NCBI GenBank assembly: GCA_022790855.1
Contig: JAAVYA010000023.1
Coordinates: 1-64,000 of the forward strand
From: Lachnospiraceae bacterium
Lineage (GTDB): Bacteria; Bacillota; Clostridia; Lachnospirales; Lachnospiraceae
Length of the DNA stretch: 64,000 nt
Reading direction: 5' to 3'
Shown here: positions 8,660 to 17,403 of the stretch, one piece after another
Layout of the letters: each line of letters begins with the position of its first letter
Position numbering within the stretch: the first letter of the stretch is position 1
The notes under the pieces: generated by a model
The model's input: the letters and a program-made list of their open reading frames with translations, nothing else
Told to the model about the DNA's origin: nothing
The model's database searches: none
Translations under genes and position numbers: made by a program

Positions 8660-8889
8660 ATGGTTCAGTTATTGCTCTGGCGGTTTGCTTGAGAGAGGAT
8701 TTTACTGTGTGAAATGTCTTTCTATGCAGGATTGCCGGAGCAATGTTGTCTGTGGGATTTGGCAGCATAAGGTGGTGAAAAAAAGTGTTGGTGTTGCTTA
8801 TATAAACGAATGATCGAAAGGTGGGCTTTCCGGCAAGGGGTAATTGAGGGGGAGTGAATATCTATGAATGCCGGGGTATGTCATGCGAG
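8660..8889. other. gap with no supportable gene
   Basis: The 230 bp between the MITE-like element and the rhodanese stop codon show no long frame, clear terminator or recognisable motif. Confidence 0.4.
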
Positions 8890-9201
8890 TTATTCTAACA
8901 TTTCGGGATAGGGCCAGTGAATGATTCCGCCAAATTCTAAGACGTGTTCGTAGTTCATATTGGCAAGTTTTTGGGCTGCGTCTTTGCTTCGGATCCCACT
9001 TCGGCAGTAGACGAGAATTGGCTGTGCTTTGTCGGGGAGGGAAGAGGGGGCTCCTTGTAATTGTTCGTTTGGAAGGCAAACGGCGCCTTTGATGTGTTTT
9101 TTCTTGAATTCTTCTGGGGTTCGGACGTCTAAGATTGTAATGTCCTGGTTGGTTTCGATAAGTTCTTTTGCTGTTTGTTGTGTGATTTGTTGGTATGTCA
9201 T
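8890..9201 (-). CDS. single-domain rhodanese-like sulfurtransferase
   Basis: This 103-residue cytosolic protein is the size of one rhodanese domain. CDC25/rhodanese boxes are visible: ILDVRTPEEFKKKHIKGAVCLPNE, then the active-site loop CRSGIRS with the catalytic cysteine, then LEFGGIIHWPYP. Proteins of this kind carry persulfide sulfur, or reduce thiosulfate or arsenate. The gene stands alone on the minus strand and nothing nearby fixes its sulfur acceptor. Confidence 0.9.
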   Translation of the reverse strand: MTYQQITQQTAKELIETNQDITILDVRTPEEFKKKHIKGAVCLPNEQLQGAPSSLPDKAQPILVYCRSGIRSKDAAQKLANMNYEHVLEFGGIIHWPYPEMLE

Positions 9202-9812
9202 GTTGTGTGTCTCCTGTTATTTTGGTTTGATGAGTAAGTTATGGTATTGTGAATGATTCATGTAAGGGTATCTGAAAATGGTGGGTGTATTATATCGGGA
9301 GTGTGGGGTGGGAAAACAAAATTTAAAGGTTTTATATAGTTTATCCGAATTTTTGTGTATTACGCATGAGATTGTAGGAAAATGGAAAGTATTTTTGGTT
9401 ATATATTTTTCTGAGGTATTATGTTGTATTTGCTTTGTTTAAGTTGTTTTGAAAAGTATGAGAAGTAAAATTATGTCGATAAAAGCAAGGCATGTCATGA
9501 AAAATGGTGGTATTATATCAATAAAAATATATTTTTGCGAATAATTCGGAGTTACTTGTTGGATTATGAGGGGAGAATATATTGATAATTCAATGTTAGC
9601 TGTTGGTTTTAGATATAGGTTCTTGACTTATGGGCATATAAGTAGGGCAAAAACGCAGCTTTTTTATACCCTCATATTACGTGAAAATAAATATTTTATT
9701 CTACATCTTGCGAATTGTCGGATCTTAAAGAATTTTTTATTTTCCACAAATATGTCGTATAATAAAATTTATAAAATAAGGACTCGTGAGATAGGAGGGA
9801 GGAATTTCACAT
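9202..9812. other. AT-rich gap of about 610 bp
   Basis: This stretch is AT-rich and G-biased on the plus strand. A possible -10 box TATAAT lies at 9758-9763, about 50 bp before the lipoprotein start, with only a weak -35 (T-rich). A 97-codon frame (9566-9859) overlaps the lipoprotein start and lacks a family match or ribosome binding site. I do not call it. Confidence 0.4.
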
Positions 9813-10298
9813 ATGGAGACATTGTATATGAGTGCATTGTGTGGGAAAGTATTATGTAGGAAGACAATTAGGCGAGGGAGCATACATTTGATTTTGGTAT
9901 TATGTTCTGTGCTGATGGTGGGATGTGCCCAGAGTCTGGAAAAAGGCTCAAGAGATGTTGTGGAGAAATATTTTGATACGTTGAAGGCGGGAGACATCGA
10001 GGGAACAATCTCCTGCTATACGCCTGCTGTCCAGCAACAATTTCAAGCCGCGAGCGAGTTCGGTGGTATAGTTGGGGAAGCATTATTTGGAGTTGACGCA
10101 AGCGGTTTGGTAAATGGTTTTGCGGGATATGCCAACGCAGCAGAATACCAGAATTATGATTTCAAAGTAACTAACGTTACTGCTGAGGACGATGAACACG
10201 GTGTTGTGACAGTCGAAGTCTATATAGACGGAGAACTGGACAGAAGCACAGAAATAAGGACAGTACAATATCAGGACAAATGGTATGTTGCAGAATAA
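9813..10298 (+). CDS. small secreted lipoprotein, DUF4878/NTF2-like
   Basis: The protein has 161 residues. The start ATG 9813 has GGAGGGAGGAA upstream. A positively charged N-terminus and hydrophobic stretch (IHLILVLCSVLMVGC) end in the lipobox LMVGC, so the mature protein should be lipid-anchored on the outer membrane face. The mature part begins with a helix (RDVVEKYFDTLKAGDIEGTISCYTP) typical of DUF4878/SnoaL-like folds and ends in a beta-rich half (YDFKVTNVTAEDDEHGVVTV). Function is unknown; no partner gene is adjacent. Confidence 0.75.
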   Translation: METLYMSALCGKVLCRKTIRRGSIHLILVLCSVLMVGCAQSLEKGSRDVVEKYFDTLKAGDIEGTISCYTPAVQQQFQAASEFGGIVGEALFGVDASGLVNGFAGYANAAEYQNYDFKVTNVTAEDDEHGVVTVEVYIDGELDRSTEIRTVQYQDKWYVAE

Positions 10299-10765
10299 TA
10301 TTGGCATAGCTGGGAAAGACAACCTGTATTTATTAATTTTGTACACTATTGAATAAATTCATCAAATGGGGCACCTTCATGGCGGTTGTAATGGAAAGGG
10401 GCAAAGGTACCATCATAGTTGCAATCCGTTAAGCGGCAATGATGGGACGTTTCAGATAGTGCCCATATTTTACAGCGTTTTTCTGGACGTCATTTGCTTG
10501 AGGTTGCATAGGCGTAGAAGCCATCTTTAGGTTCTGAGAGGGTCACAGTCGATCATTTTTTCCATGTCTAAGCCCTCCAGGTAAGAGGTGCTACTCGCAC
10601 GAAAGGCATGATGAGGTCAGATGGCTGTGCTCAGCGTACAAAGCGAACAAGTCCCCAACGAACATGATTCAGAAATTTCCGTAAAAGGAGCTGGAGTCGC
10701 GCCTTCCATCTGATGATGGGGTTCCTCAAGGTAATCCCATCATAGATATGAACAGAGAAAAAAAC
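10299..10765. other. 467-bp gap with a possible decayed minus-strand coding remnant
   Basis: No intact gene is present. On the minus strand one frame reads as plausible protein (RCKIWALSETSHHCRLTDCN followed by YDGTFAPFHYNRHEGAPFDEF, roughly 10340-10480) but is preceded by several stops. CCATCAT/ATGATGG and CCATC pairs give small hairpins. I cannot name the ancestor. Confidence 0.3.
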
Positions 10766-11383
10766 TCATAAAATCTCACAAAGCTCCCCAAGGCTGCTTA
10801 CTACATAATCAGCCTGTTCCACGTCTCTGGCAATCTGCCAGTATTGCCCGAATCCTTGCTTGATCCAGATGGTGTGCATTCCCAACAAGTTGGCGGGGAC
10901 AATATCATTGTCAATGCGGTCCCCAATCATAATCCCGTGATTTGGCGAACACCCGCTTTTGGCCAAAGCCAACTCAAAAATTCTGGGGTCCGGTTTTGAT
11001 ACGCCTTCTTCGGCGGAAGCAATGATAAGGCTAAAATATTCAAGGATACCGTGCTCTCGCAGGCGGTTCTGGGTTCCGGGGGATTGATTGGCGAAAATCC
11101 CCATTTTGTATGTTCGGCTCAAAGTTTTCAGGCACTCCACAGCATCAGGAAAAAGTATTTCATCTTCCGGATGCCATTTAGGGACAGGTACGCTGTACAA
11201 TTTGGCTGTCTTCGAATCGCCTTTTTCATTTTGTCGATAGAAGCTTAATGCCTGGGTCTGAACTTCCTGGTAAGAGACATTTGCACACTCGGCCAGTTCC
11301 TGAAGTCGATGTTGGTATGCGAGACGCTCGTCGATGATTGTGGAGCCAATATCAAAAAACAGCCATTCTATATTTGAAAACAT
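10766..11383 (-). CDS. HAD-superfamily hydrolase with altered motif I
   Basis: The protein has 205 residues from ATG 11383, behind GGGGAGG. Motif I reads FFDIGSTIID, so the usual second aspartate of DxDx(T/V) is replaced by glycine. Motif II is the N of FANQSPG, motif III the lysine of SKPDPRIF, and motif IV is GDRIDND. The cap is a helical C1 insertion (residues ~15-80), as in phosphoglycolate phosphatase relatives. It is cytosolic. Loss of the acid/base aspartate would weaken classical phosphatase chemistry, so activity is uncertain. No operon partner is evident. Confidence 0.8.
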   Translation of the reverse strand: MFSNIEWLFFDIGSTIIDERLAYQHRLQELAECANVSYQEVQTQALSFYRQNEKGDSKTAKLYSVPVPKWHPEDEILFPDAVECLKTLSRTYKMGIFANQSPGTQNRLREHGILEYFSLIIASAEEGVSKPDPRIFELALAKSGCSPNHGIMIGDRIDNDIVPANLLGMHTIWIKQGFGQYWQIARDVEQADYVVSSLGELCEIL

Positions 11384-11485
11384 AGTGAATCCTCCCCTTG
11401 CCAAAAGCATGTTTCAAAGATATCTCAGTGTATGTGCTCTTGTATATTAAGGGTTCTGATACAGAGCTGAGAAAATAACAGTGAA

Positions 11486-13072
11486 TCAGAGATTCTCAAA
11501 TACAACTGTTTCTTTTTCCAGCCCTTCCACTACTTCCTGATTGGCGCCCATGCGGTGGGTGATATCCTCCATATCGTTGGCAAGGCTTCTGGTGTTGTCG
11601 GCAACCCGGGAAATGCCGTTGGCGCCTTCGTCAATGACTTGGGTAATTGTGGCGATGGAGTCGGCAATTTCGGACATAGATCTTTTCAAATGCTCGGTTC
11701 GCTCCTGGAATTCATCCATGGTACGGCGGATGTAGGCGGCGTCTTCCTTATATTGAGTGCCGGATTCTACAAATGCCTGGAATTCTTTTAAAACGGATTG
11801 CTCCATATACGCGATTAGATTTTGGGCGTTTTCAGACAGATTGTGTACGGCGGCGGTGACTACATCATTAATTTCCTGGATTTGGCTGGCAGTCGTTTGA
11901 CTGGAATGAGCCAAATCCCGAACCTCCCGGGCAACCACGGCAAAACCTTTTCCGGCGGGGCCGGCATTGACGGCTTCCACGGAAGCGTTCAGGGCTATCA
12001 GCCTGGTCTGCTGGGCGATGGCGAGAATTCCACTGGTAAGAGTTTTGATTTGGTCAACGCTTTTACTTTTTTCAATGGCGTCATTAAGAGAACAAAGGAT
12101 TTCTTCTGCTTTAGCGCGGGTGGTTTCTGCGTTGTTTTTGGCAGATTGCTGCAAGGTGTTGGCCCGGGTGTTCATTTCGGCAGTATAGGTTGTGATAGCG
12201 GCGCATTCTTCTACGATGTTATGGACGTCTGAGCGGACGTTTTCAGTGTTATGATTGATCGTTGACGCATTGCTTGCCACTTCCTGAATCGTGGCCGATA
12301 ATTCCTGAGAAAGCGCGGAAAGGTCGGCGGCGCTTCCTTTGGAAGCCTGGGTTCTTTTTAGGACTTCTACGGTCATATTGTGAATGTGACCGGAACTTTC
12401 TTGAATCGTTTGCAAAATATTTTTGATGGGGGTCACCACATAATTCTTAATAAGTTTTAAATCTGCAAATACCAGAAAAGTGCATACAAGGACTGCGGCA
12501 ATGCCTGCCACCAGAGAAATAAAATATACTGTTGACAGTCGGGCTCTGGCCTGATCGGTCTGTTGACGGATGGAAGCATTGAGGTTGTCAATATCTGTCT
12601 CTATCGCGCTGGCATAAGAAGCGACCTCTCCATTGGCCAGGGCGTAAGCGTCTTGGGTTTTGTGGCTTGCGCTGGCGCAGACCAGGCTGACCAGTGCATG
12701 CTTGAAAGAAGCATAATCGGATAACAGAGCCTCGTATTGTGCCTGATCTTTTGGTATTACATGACGCTCATATTCTTTCAGCAAGTTGTCCAGACGGGAT
12801 TCTTCTTCCTTGATCTGCTGGATGAGGACGATCATGGTGTCATAATCTGTGGCTACAATATGGCTCAAGGCCATTTTATGTATATCCATAGAGGACTGGC
12901 AGATTTCCGCCAGCCGGCTTTTGCCGTCCATGTAATTGTCAGCAATATTGGAAGCGCTGGCATTTACATTACGGATATTGATAATGGAAAGGATATTTGA
13001 CAGAAGCGCTACAATGCCTAAAAGGGCTATAGGCAGGATTAATCGATGCATTAATCGCATATGTTTCATCAT
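11486..13072 (-). CDS. methyl-accepting chemotaxis protein
   Basis: The protein has 528 residues from ATG 13072 (AAAGGAG upstream, start MMKHMRLMHRLI). TM1 is near residues 12-32. An extracytoplasmic four-helix-bundle-like sensor lies at about 35-185, TM2 at about 190-212, then a HAMP linker. The signalling domain's hairpin tip contains IALNASVEAVNAGPAGKGFAVVAREVRDLAHSS, the conserved CheA/CheW contact region. It follows a sugar-binding lipoprotein gene by 40 bp, which suggests that lipoprotein presents ligand to it. No che genes are in the window. Confidence 0.92.
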   Translation of the reverse strand: MMKHMRLMHRLILPIALLGIVALLSNILSIINIRNVNASASNIADNYMDGKSRLAEICQSSMDIHKMALSHIVATDYDTMIVLIQQIKEEESRLDNLLKEYERHVIPKDQAQYEALLSDYASFKHALVSLVCASASHKTQDAYALANGEVASYASAIETDIDNLNASIRQQTDQARARLSTVYFISLVAGIAAVLVCTFLVFADLKLIKNYVVTPIKNILQTIQESSGHIHNMTVEVLKRTQASKGSAADLSALSQELSATIQEVASNASTINHNTENVRSDVHNIVEECAAITTYTAEMNTRANTLQQSAKNNAETTRAKAEEILCSLNDAIEKSKSVDQIKTLTSGILAIAQQTRLIALNASVEAVNAGPAGKGFAVVAREVRDLAHSSQTTASQIQEINDVVTAAVHNLSENAQNLIAYMEQSVLKEFQAFVESGTQYKEDAAYIRRTMDEFQERTEHLKRSMSEIADSIATITQVIDEGANGISRVADNTRSLANDMEDITHRMGANQEVVEGLEKETVVFENL

Positions 13073-13112
13073 GGCTGGTACTCCTTTGATATCTGTTCTG
13101 AGGATATGGGCG

Positions 13113-14354
13113 TTATGGGGCGATGACTTCCTCAACCATTGTATCAAGCTGTTCCTGAAGGCTCTTCCCAGAGGGGTTACCATCTAAGATTTCTTTGGTA
13201 AATGCAGCCACCGGATCCCAGAAATTACCTCCAATGCGCTGAAGACAGGAGTATTCTGATTGTTCTAACAATGCGGCAATGGCGGGAGAATTTTGTACCT
13301 CCTCTGAGGAGGCCGCATTGATATTAGATGGCCCTTGTCCCCGCATCATAAAACGAAGCTTTTGGTTTTCTTCATTTGTAATCCATTCCGCCAGCTTTGC
13401 AGCCCATTCCTGCTGTTGGGAATAGGCGTTTACACCGATTAATTTATAACCGGAAAAAGAAGCCATTGGAACCGGCTGCCCGGCGCAGGTATAGGAGGGC
13501 AGCCGGGCAGCTCCGAAGTGGCTGCCCCAGGCTTCCTCTACAGCTACGGCATTCCATACACCGTTGATGCCTGCAATAATCGTATTACTTTTAACACCGT
13601 CCAGAAAACCTGCGTCGTCGGTACTCAGAAATCCCGGATGCTTCGCCATGTTTACCATAGCCTGCGCTACGTCTGTTCCCTTAATGTCCCCCTCCGTACT
13701 GTTCCAGGTACAGTAATTGGTGATGCCGTCGTCATTTAGACCAAGAGTAAGCCCGGTGTTGCCGAAAAAGGAATAGACGTACCAGCCGGAAGACCACTCC
13801 ATAGAAACCTTTTTGTTTTGGGAGGCAGCAATATCCAGCATTCTGTCCCAGGATGTGACGTCTTCCTCTGAAAAATACTGTTTATTGTAGTAAAGAAAGT
13901 ATCCATTGTCCGCAGTCAGCGGCCGGGCGTACAAAGTATCATTTACCGATGCGGCAAGCACGGCTTCTGGAAGATTTGCGTCCCGAATGGCCTGGGCGTT
14001 TTCTATCGGTTCCAAAGCTCCGGCGGCCACTAAGGTATTTAATTGATCGTCCGCAAATGCAAAAACATCTGCTCCGTGTTCCAGATCCGCCATTAACGCA
14101 TTGGTACAACTACTCTCACTTTGCGGCTGATATGTGATCTGGAAGTCTGCCTGTCCCTGGTATTCTTCTTGAAAGCTCTCAAAAATCTGCCCAAGCAGTT
14201 CTTCATCCTCTTCACCGCCCCAGACTGTTAAATTGATCGTATCAGAATCGGAAGTCTGCGTTTCTTCCAAAGGTTTGGGGGCTTTGCTTTGACATCCGGA
14301 TAATAATAGGGCCAATAAAAGGGCTGGAAACCATATAACATTTTTTATCTTCAT
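13113..14354 (-). CDS. ABC-type sugar-binding lipoprotein (family 1 extracellular solute-binding protein)
   Basis: The protein has 413 residues from ATG 14354, chosen because TGGAG sits at proper distance; an ATG 4 codons earlier lacks a site. The signal peptide ends at lipobox LLLSGC. The mature part has the family 1 solute-binding layout: LTVWGGEEDEELLGQIFESF, then VFAFADDQLNTLVAAGALEP, with the WGSHFGAARLPSY segment later. Such proteins bind oligosaccharides for ABC importers, but no permease or ATPase gene is here. The downstream partner is a chemoreceptor, so a sensing role is likely. Confidence 0.88.
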   Translation of the reverse strand: MKIKNVIWFPALLLALLLSGCQSKAPKPLEETQTSDSDTINLTVWGGEEDEELLGQIFESFQEEYQGQADFQITYQPQSESSCTNALMADLEHGADVFAFADDQLNTLVAAGALEPIENAQAIRDANLPEAVLAASVNDTLYARPLTADNGYFLYYNKQYFSEEDVTSWDRMLDIAASQNKKVSMEWSSGWYVYSFFGNTGLTLGLNDDGITNYCTWNSTEGDIKGTDVAQAMVNMAKHPGFLSTDDAGFLDGVKSNTIIAGINGVWNAVAVEEAWGSHFGAARLPSYTCAGQPVPMASFSGYKLIGVNAYSQQQEWAAKLAEWITNEENQKLRFMMRGQGPSNINAASSEEVQNSPAIAALLEQSEYSCLQRIGGNFWDPVAAFTKEILDGNPSGKSLQEQLDTMVEEVIAP

Positions 14355-14524
14355 AGCGTTCTCCATTTAAAATATAGCTTATTAAAATATGCAATGCAAA
14401 TTTCGTTAAAAGTGCACCGATTTGTGCTATTGGTATGTTGGTAAAGTTTTAAAACGATATGTATAATTTTAGCATTTTTAGGTAATTTTATCAATATCTG
14501 AAACTCTATTTTCATTTAGTTTGA

Positions 14525-14905
14525 GGACAAAGTCATCATCAGGAGGTGGAGAGAAGATATGGGAAGCTCTACATGGATCCAGGAGTATTGGGATTTACCA
14601 TGGATGGGTGTGGGCAGACGGGCCCAGTTTGCGGTTCTTACAGGAACAGAAAAGGGATGGGAACCCCAGCTTATGGTCCTTCCGTATGATGTGGAGGGGT
14701 GTCTTAAGGCATTTACGGAAAGTGGGCTGGACGATTTGGGCATGACGTTGAATAAAGCTGTGAAAAAAAGTATCGTCACAGGGATAAATTATTTTTATAG
14801 GTACATTCTTGCTATGGAGAAGGCAGCCAAAGAGGCGGGGGTGCCTCTATTTCGGATATGCCTGAAAAAGAATGGCGGAAGCTGGAAGAAAGGCTCCGGC
14901 TATGA
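14525..14905 (+). pseudogene. decayed 3' part of a calcineurin-like metallophosphoesterase
   Basis: Reading across frames recovers the C-terminal third of a PF12850-type phosphoesterase. In one frame GQSHHQEVERRYGKLYMDPG corresponds to the expected GHTH...NPGS. After indels near 14575-14600 the frame shifts to PWMGVGRRAQFAVLTG...LMVLPYDVE. After a five-G run (14837-14841) it shifts again to SDMPEKEWRKLEERLRL, ending TGA 14903-14905. The catalytic His of GHTH is already Gln. The N-terminal two thirds are absent. The AGGAGG-like string at 14540-14546 is part of the old coding sequence, not a real ribosome binding site. Confidence 0.7.
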
Positions 14906-14928
14906 ATCAGTGCAGGCGGGTTCATACG

Positions 14929-15288
14929 CTAAGGAGTGCCCACCTCAATTAAATGCCCGTCCGGATCGTAGAAGCGGATGATTTTTTGCCCCCAGCTTTG
15001 TGTTGTCAATTTGGTGACATATTGAATGGGTTCCTTCCAGTGTTCCAATTTTTCTGCAAATGCTTCCGCATCGGTATCTTCAAAATATAGCTCACAGGAA
15101 TTATGTTTGGGGATCATAGCTTGTCCCAAAGCTGCTTGCCAAATTTTGGCGTCTTGCAATACCAGCCCTTCTGTCAGGATTACCGTTTGGCCGTTGTTTG
15201 CAATTACTTCCAGTCCGAACAGATTTTTATAAAAAGCAATGGATGTTTCAAGGTCATTTACAGTAATAAGAATATTTTTAAGTTTCAT
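14929..15288 (-). CDS. VOC-superfamily (glyoxalase/bleomycin-resistance fold) protein
   Basis: The protein has 119 residues, one pair of beta-alpha-beta-beta-beta units. It starts with LKNILITVNDLETSIAFYKN (paired-strand signature) and ends IIRFYDPDGHLIEVG, where the glutamate is the usual metal ligand. It is cytosolic. The family includes glyoxalase I, dioxygenases and antibiotic-sequestering proteins, so the substrate cannot be told. Its stop codon lies just past the decayed phosphoesterase on the other strand. Confidence 0.85.
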   Translation of the reverse strand: MKLKNILITVNDLETSIAFYKNLFGLEVIANNGQTVILTEGLVLQDAKIWQAALGQAMIPKHNSCELYFEDTDAEAFAEKLEHWKEPIQYVTKLTTQSWGQKIIRFYDPDGHLIEVGTP

Positions 15289-15466
15289 TCCAAATTCCTT
15301 TCGTGATGTTTTGTCGGTGGCATGAAGCTGTTTTTTCTAACTAACGCTTATTGTATCATAAGGAGGGACGGTGGACAATGAAAAAGGAGTAGAAACCAGC
15401 ATTGACGCTTAAATTTATATCTGCTAATTGGACGTTTGGCAATAATTTTCCATGTATTGAAAAAGT

Positions 15467-15501
15467 AAAAGCATTTGGATATTTATTTGCCAAATGCTTT
15501 T
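15467..15501. terminator. bidirectional hairpin downstream of mazF
   Basis: AAAAGCATTTGG (15467-15478) and its exact complement (15490-15501) surround an 11-nt loop. The minus-strand reading ends in a T-run after the mazF stop at 15526, so it terminates the toxin-antitoxin transcript. Confidence 0.7.
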
Positions 15502-15525
15502 AAATAGTTTATCATTTTCTGTTAC

Positions 15526-15852
15526 TCACATAAAACTTATGATCAGTTCCTTTGCTTCGTTCCATAGATCTTCTGGACATTCTTCTTTAAACTGAGCGTT
15601 TCTTGCACTTACGTCTAACATTTTTACTTGATCACACAATATTACGCCTGTTGTCTGTGTCCGCTCATCTAATTCTATATGAAACGGATGTTTTTTATTG
15701 GTATTGGTTATCGGGCAAACAAATGCCAATGAGCTGTGATGATTCAAAATATCATTACTCAAGATAAGTGCTGGTCTTCTTCCACTCTGCTCATGGCCTT
15801 TCTGTGGGCTAAAATCCATAAAAATGATGTCACCTTGTTTGTATGTTACCAA
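15526..15852 (-). CDS. mazF: MazF/PemK-family endoribonuclease toxin
   Basis: The protein has 108 residues, normal length. The start YKQGDIIFMDFSPQKGHEQSGRRPALILSND contains the conserved GHEQSGRRPA loop with the catalytic arginine. PITNTNKKHPFHIEL and GVILCDQVKMLDVSAR carry the conserved Thr and the dimer-interface strand. MazF cuts mRNA at short sequence motifs. The gene overlaps the upstream antitoxin by 7 bp, the usual coupled arrangement. Confidence 0.93.
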   Translation of the reverse strand: MVTYKQGDIIFMDFSPQKGHEQSGRRPALILSNDILNHHSSLAFVCPITNTNKKHPFHIELDERTQTTGVILCDQVKMLDVSARNAQFKEECPEDLWNEAKELIISFM

Positions 15853-16163
15853 ATTTCACGACCCTTCGGATCACCTACATCAACCTTTTGTGTACTTTCG
15901 ACATAAATGTTGTCAATTGATTTATTGTAGAATGATTCCAACCTTTCTTGTAAATTAAGATATTTAGGCTTATTGAACTTTTCAATTGTCATTTTTCCAT
16001 CATATATACTTATTCCAATCGTATCATTTTCCTTTAAATTCATCTGTGATAATATTTCCTTTGACAATCTAATTCCCTGACTATTCCCCCATTTCTTTAT
16101 AGTAGTTTTTGTTGTAAAATTAAAAGGTATATCTCTTTTCATCTCATTCGTTTTCATTTCCAT
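15846..16163 (-). CDS. mazE: MazE/AbrB-type antitoxin
   Basis: The protein has 105 residues. The N-terminal half is a swapped-hairpin SpoVT/AbrB DNA-binding domain (TIKKWGNSQGIRLSKEILSQ onward). The C-terminal tail (PKYLNLQERLESFYNKSIDN) is the flexible acidic part that would wrap the toxin. A leader of about 25 residues precedes the AbrB fold, somewhat longer than usual. The start ATG has AGGA upstream. It should neutralise MazF and repress its own promoter at 16279-16307. Confidence 0.88.
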   Translation of the reverse strand: MEMKTNEMKRDIPFNFTTKTTIKKWGNSQGIRLSKEILSQMNLKENDTIGISIYDGKMTIEKFNKPKYLNLQERLESFYNKSIDNIYVESTQKVDVGDPKGREIW

Positions 16164-16278
16164 ATGTTTTCCTATCTCTCTGTTCGCTTGTATACTATCT
16201 TATGTGAAATTAGTATCTTCGTGTATTAAAATCTTTTATCTTATGCTTGTATATATGACAGAAAATATCTTGTCTTAA

Positions 16279-16307
16279 AGTATATACAAAGTATATCTGT
16301 CTGTCAA
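16279..16307 (-). promoter_or_regulatory. mazEF promoter with overlapping direct repeats
   Basis: On the minus strand TTGACA (16302-16307) and TATACT (16279-16284) are 17 bp apart, a near-consensus SigA promoter. The core AAGTATAT occurs twice in tandem with an 11-bp period on the plus strand (16278-16296), covering the -10 and spacer. That placement suits an autoregulatory MazE or MazEF operator. The untranslated leader would be about 110 nt. Confidence 0.65.
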
Positions 16308-16337
16308 TACAAATATTCTAATCAAAAAAGGAGGAAC

Positions 16338-17210
16338 CTAAAAAATCTCCTGAGCGTCTTTTGGCAGGCGATACACATGTTCCAGAAATCCCCTGGCGGC
16401 TTTGGCCTCTTCTTCATGGTATAAATACCCTAAGCCTTCCGCAACCTGCCTGGAGACGCGGTCAAACAAATCGCACATTAAGAAAACGGCTTTCCATGCA
16501 CCTTCTATAGTCCCGCCAAAATAAGTATTCAGGTAATTCTCATATTCTTCCTTACAGATCCACTTGTAGAGATATTTTGCGGATTTGCCTACGCTTACAG
16601 TAAAGTCCGTTTTCAGGCCGACGTTCCAGGCCAGCATTTTTTCCAGTTCCTTGCGCACGATAAAATTAGCCATATCTTGAACGTAGGGGAGCTCCTCCCG
16701 CCATAGTCCTTTGGCCAGATTGTTGCTGCACCACCAGAATTCATTGGTACAGGCGTGAAATTGTTCTTGTGACGGTTTTTTTACATGATAATCTGCATCA
16801 GTGGCCTCGGCTATCTCCGGCAGTACATGTTCTTTGTCTAATAAAATCCGACAGAGCCTGTCGTCGCCGATATGTTCTCTGGCATGTGTAAGAGATTCCA
16901 CATGAAGGTCAACGCGGACGCCGTCATCAAACTGCATCAGCCAGCCGTAAAAATTTTCTTTGTCGCTGGGATAGTCCGGGCTTTCATCGGGATACTGCAT
17001 ATATAAGATCGTCCCAAATTGCTGGATCCAGTTGGAAGCTTCTATAAAAGGTTTTGTTTCAGTTACTACAAAAACAATATCATAATCTTGAAAAATATCT
17101 TTTGGCGCATGTATATTTGTACGGGATCCATTCATGTACACCGCTAATATCCTGCTGTCTTTGCTTGCAATGTCCGTAAATAATTGATACATCGTAGATT
17201 CGTTCCGCAT
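16338..17210 (-). CDS. ANT(6)/AadE-like aminoglycoside 6-adenylyltransferase family protein
   Basis: The protein has 290 residues from ATG 17210, which has the strong site AGGAGGTTGTCAC. The nucleotidyltransferase motif is visible: YMNGSRTNIHAPKDIFQDYD with the paired aspartates, then VRVDLHV supplying the third. The C-terminal helical half (WWCSNNLAKGLWREELPYVQ) matches the AadE/AadK layout. Family members O-adenylylate streptomycin, but many chromosomal homologues in gut Clostridia are of unproven activity. Whether this one gives resistance cannot be read from sequence. Confidence 0.85.
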   Translation of the reverse strand: MRNESTMYQLFTDIASKDSRILAVYMNGSRTNIHAPKDIFQDYDIVFVVTETKPFIEASNWIQQFGTILYMQYPDESPDYPSDKENFYGWLMQFDDGVRVDLHVESLTHAREHIGDDRLCRILLDKEHVLPEIAEATDADYHVKKPSQEQFHACTNEFWWCSNNLAKGLWREELPYVQDMANFIVRKELEKMLAWNVGLKTDFTVSVGKSAKYLYKWICKEEYENYLNTYFGGTIEGAWKAVFLMCDLFDRVSRQVAEGLGYLYHEEEAKAARGFLEHVYRLPKDAQEIF

Positions 17211-17403
17211 GTGACAACCTCCTGAAAAATATTTTAACATACCAACATTTTACTGTCCATGAGAATTTCGTGACAACAGTTCAGACTGTAACCTTATTTT
17301 TCTGCAAAGCCCGTACGGTTATGCAGTTAGAGAAGATAATTGACAAGTTTTGTTGGCAATGTTATAATAATGCAAATAAAACTTGGCAAAAGAAGGTGTG
17401 GAA

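Noticed and set aside
9566-9859. 97-codon forward frame before the lipoprotein
   Set aside because: Overlaps the well-supported lipoprotein start and has random-looking composition; no ribosome binding site.
10560-10700. Possible group II intron remnant
   Set aside because: Some strings looked intron-like but no domain V hairpin or reverse transcriptase motif could be found.
16338-17210. Acquired streptomycin-resistance gene
   Set aside because: No flanking mobile element and typical base composition; chromosomal homologues of unproven activity are common.
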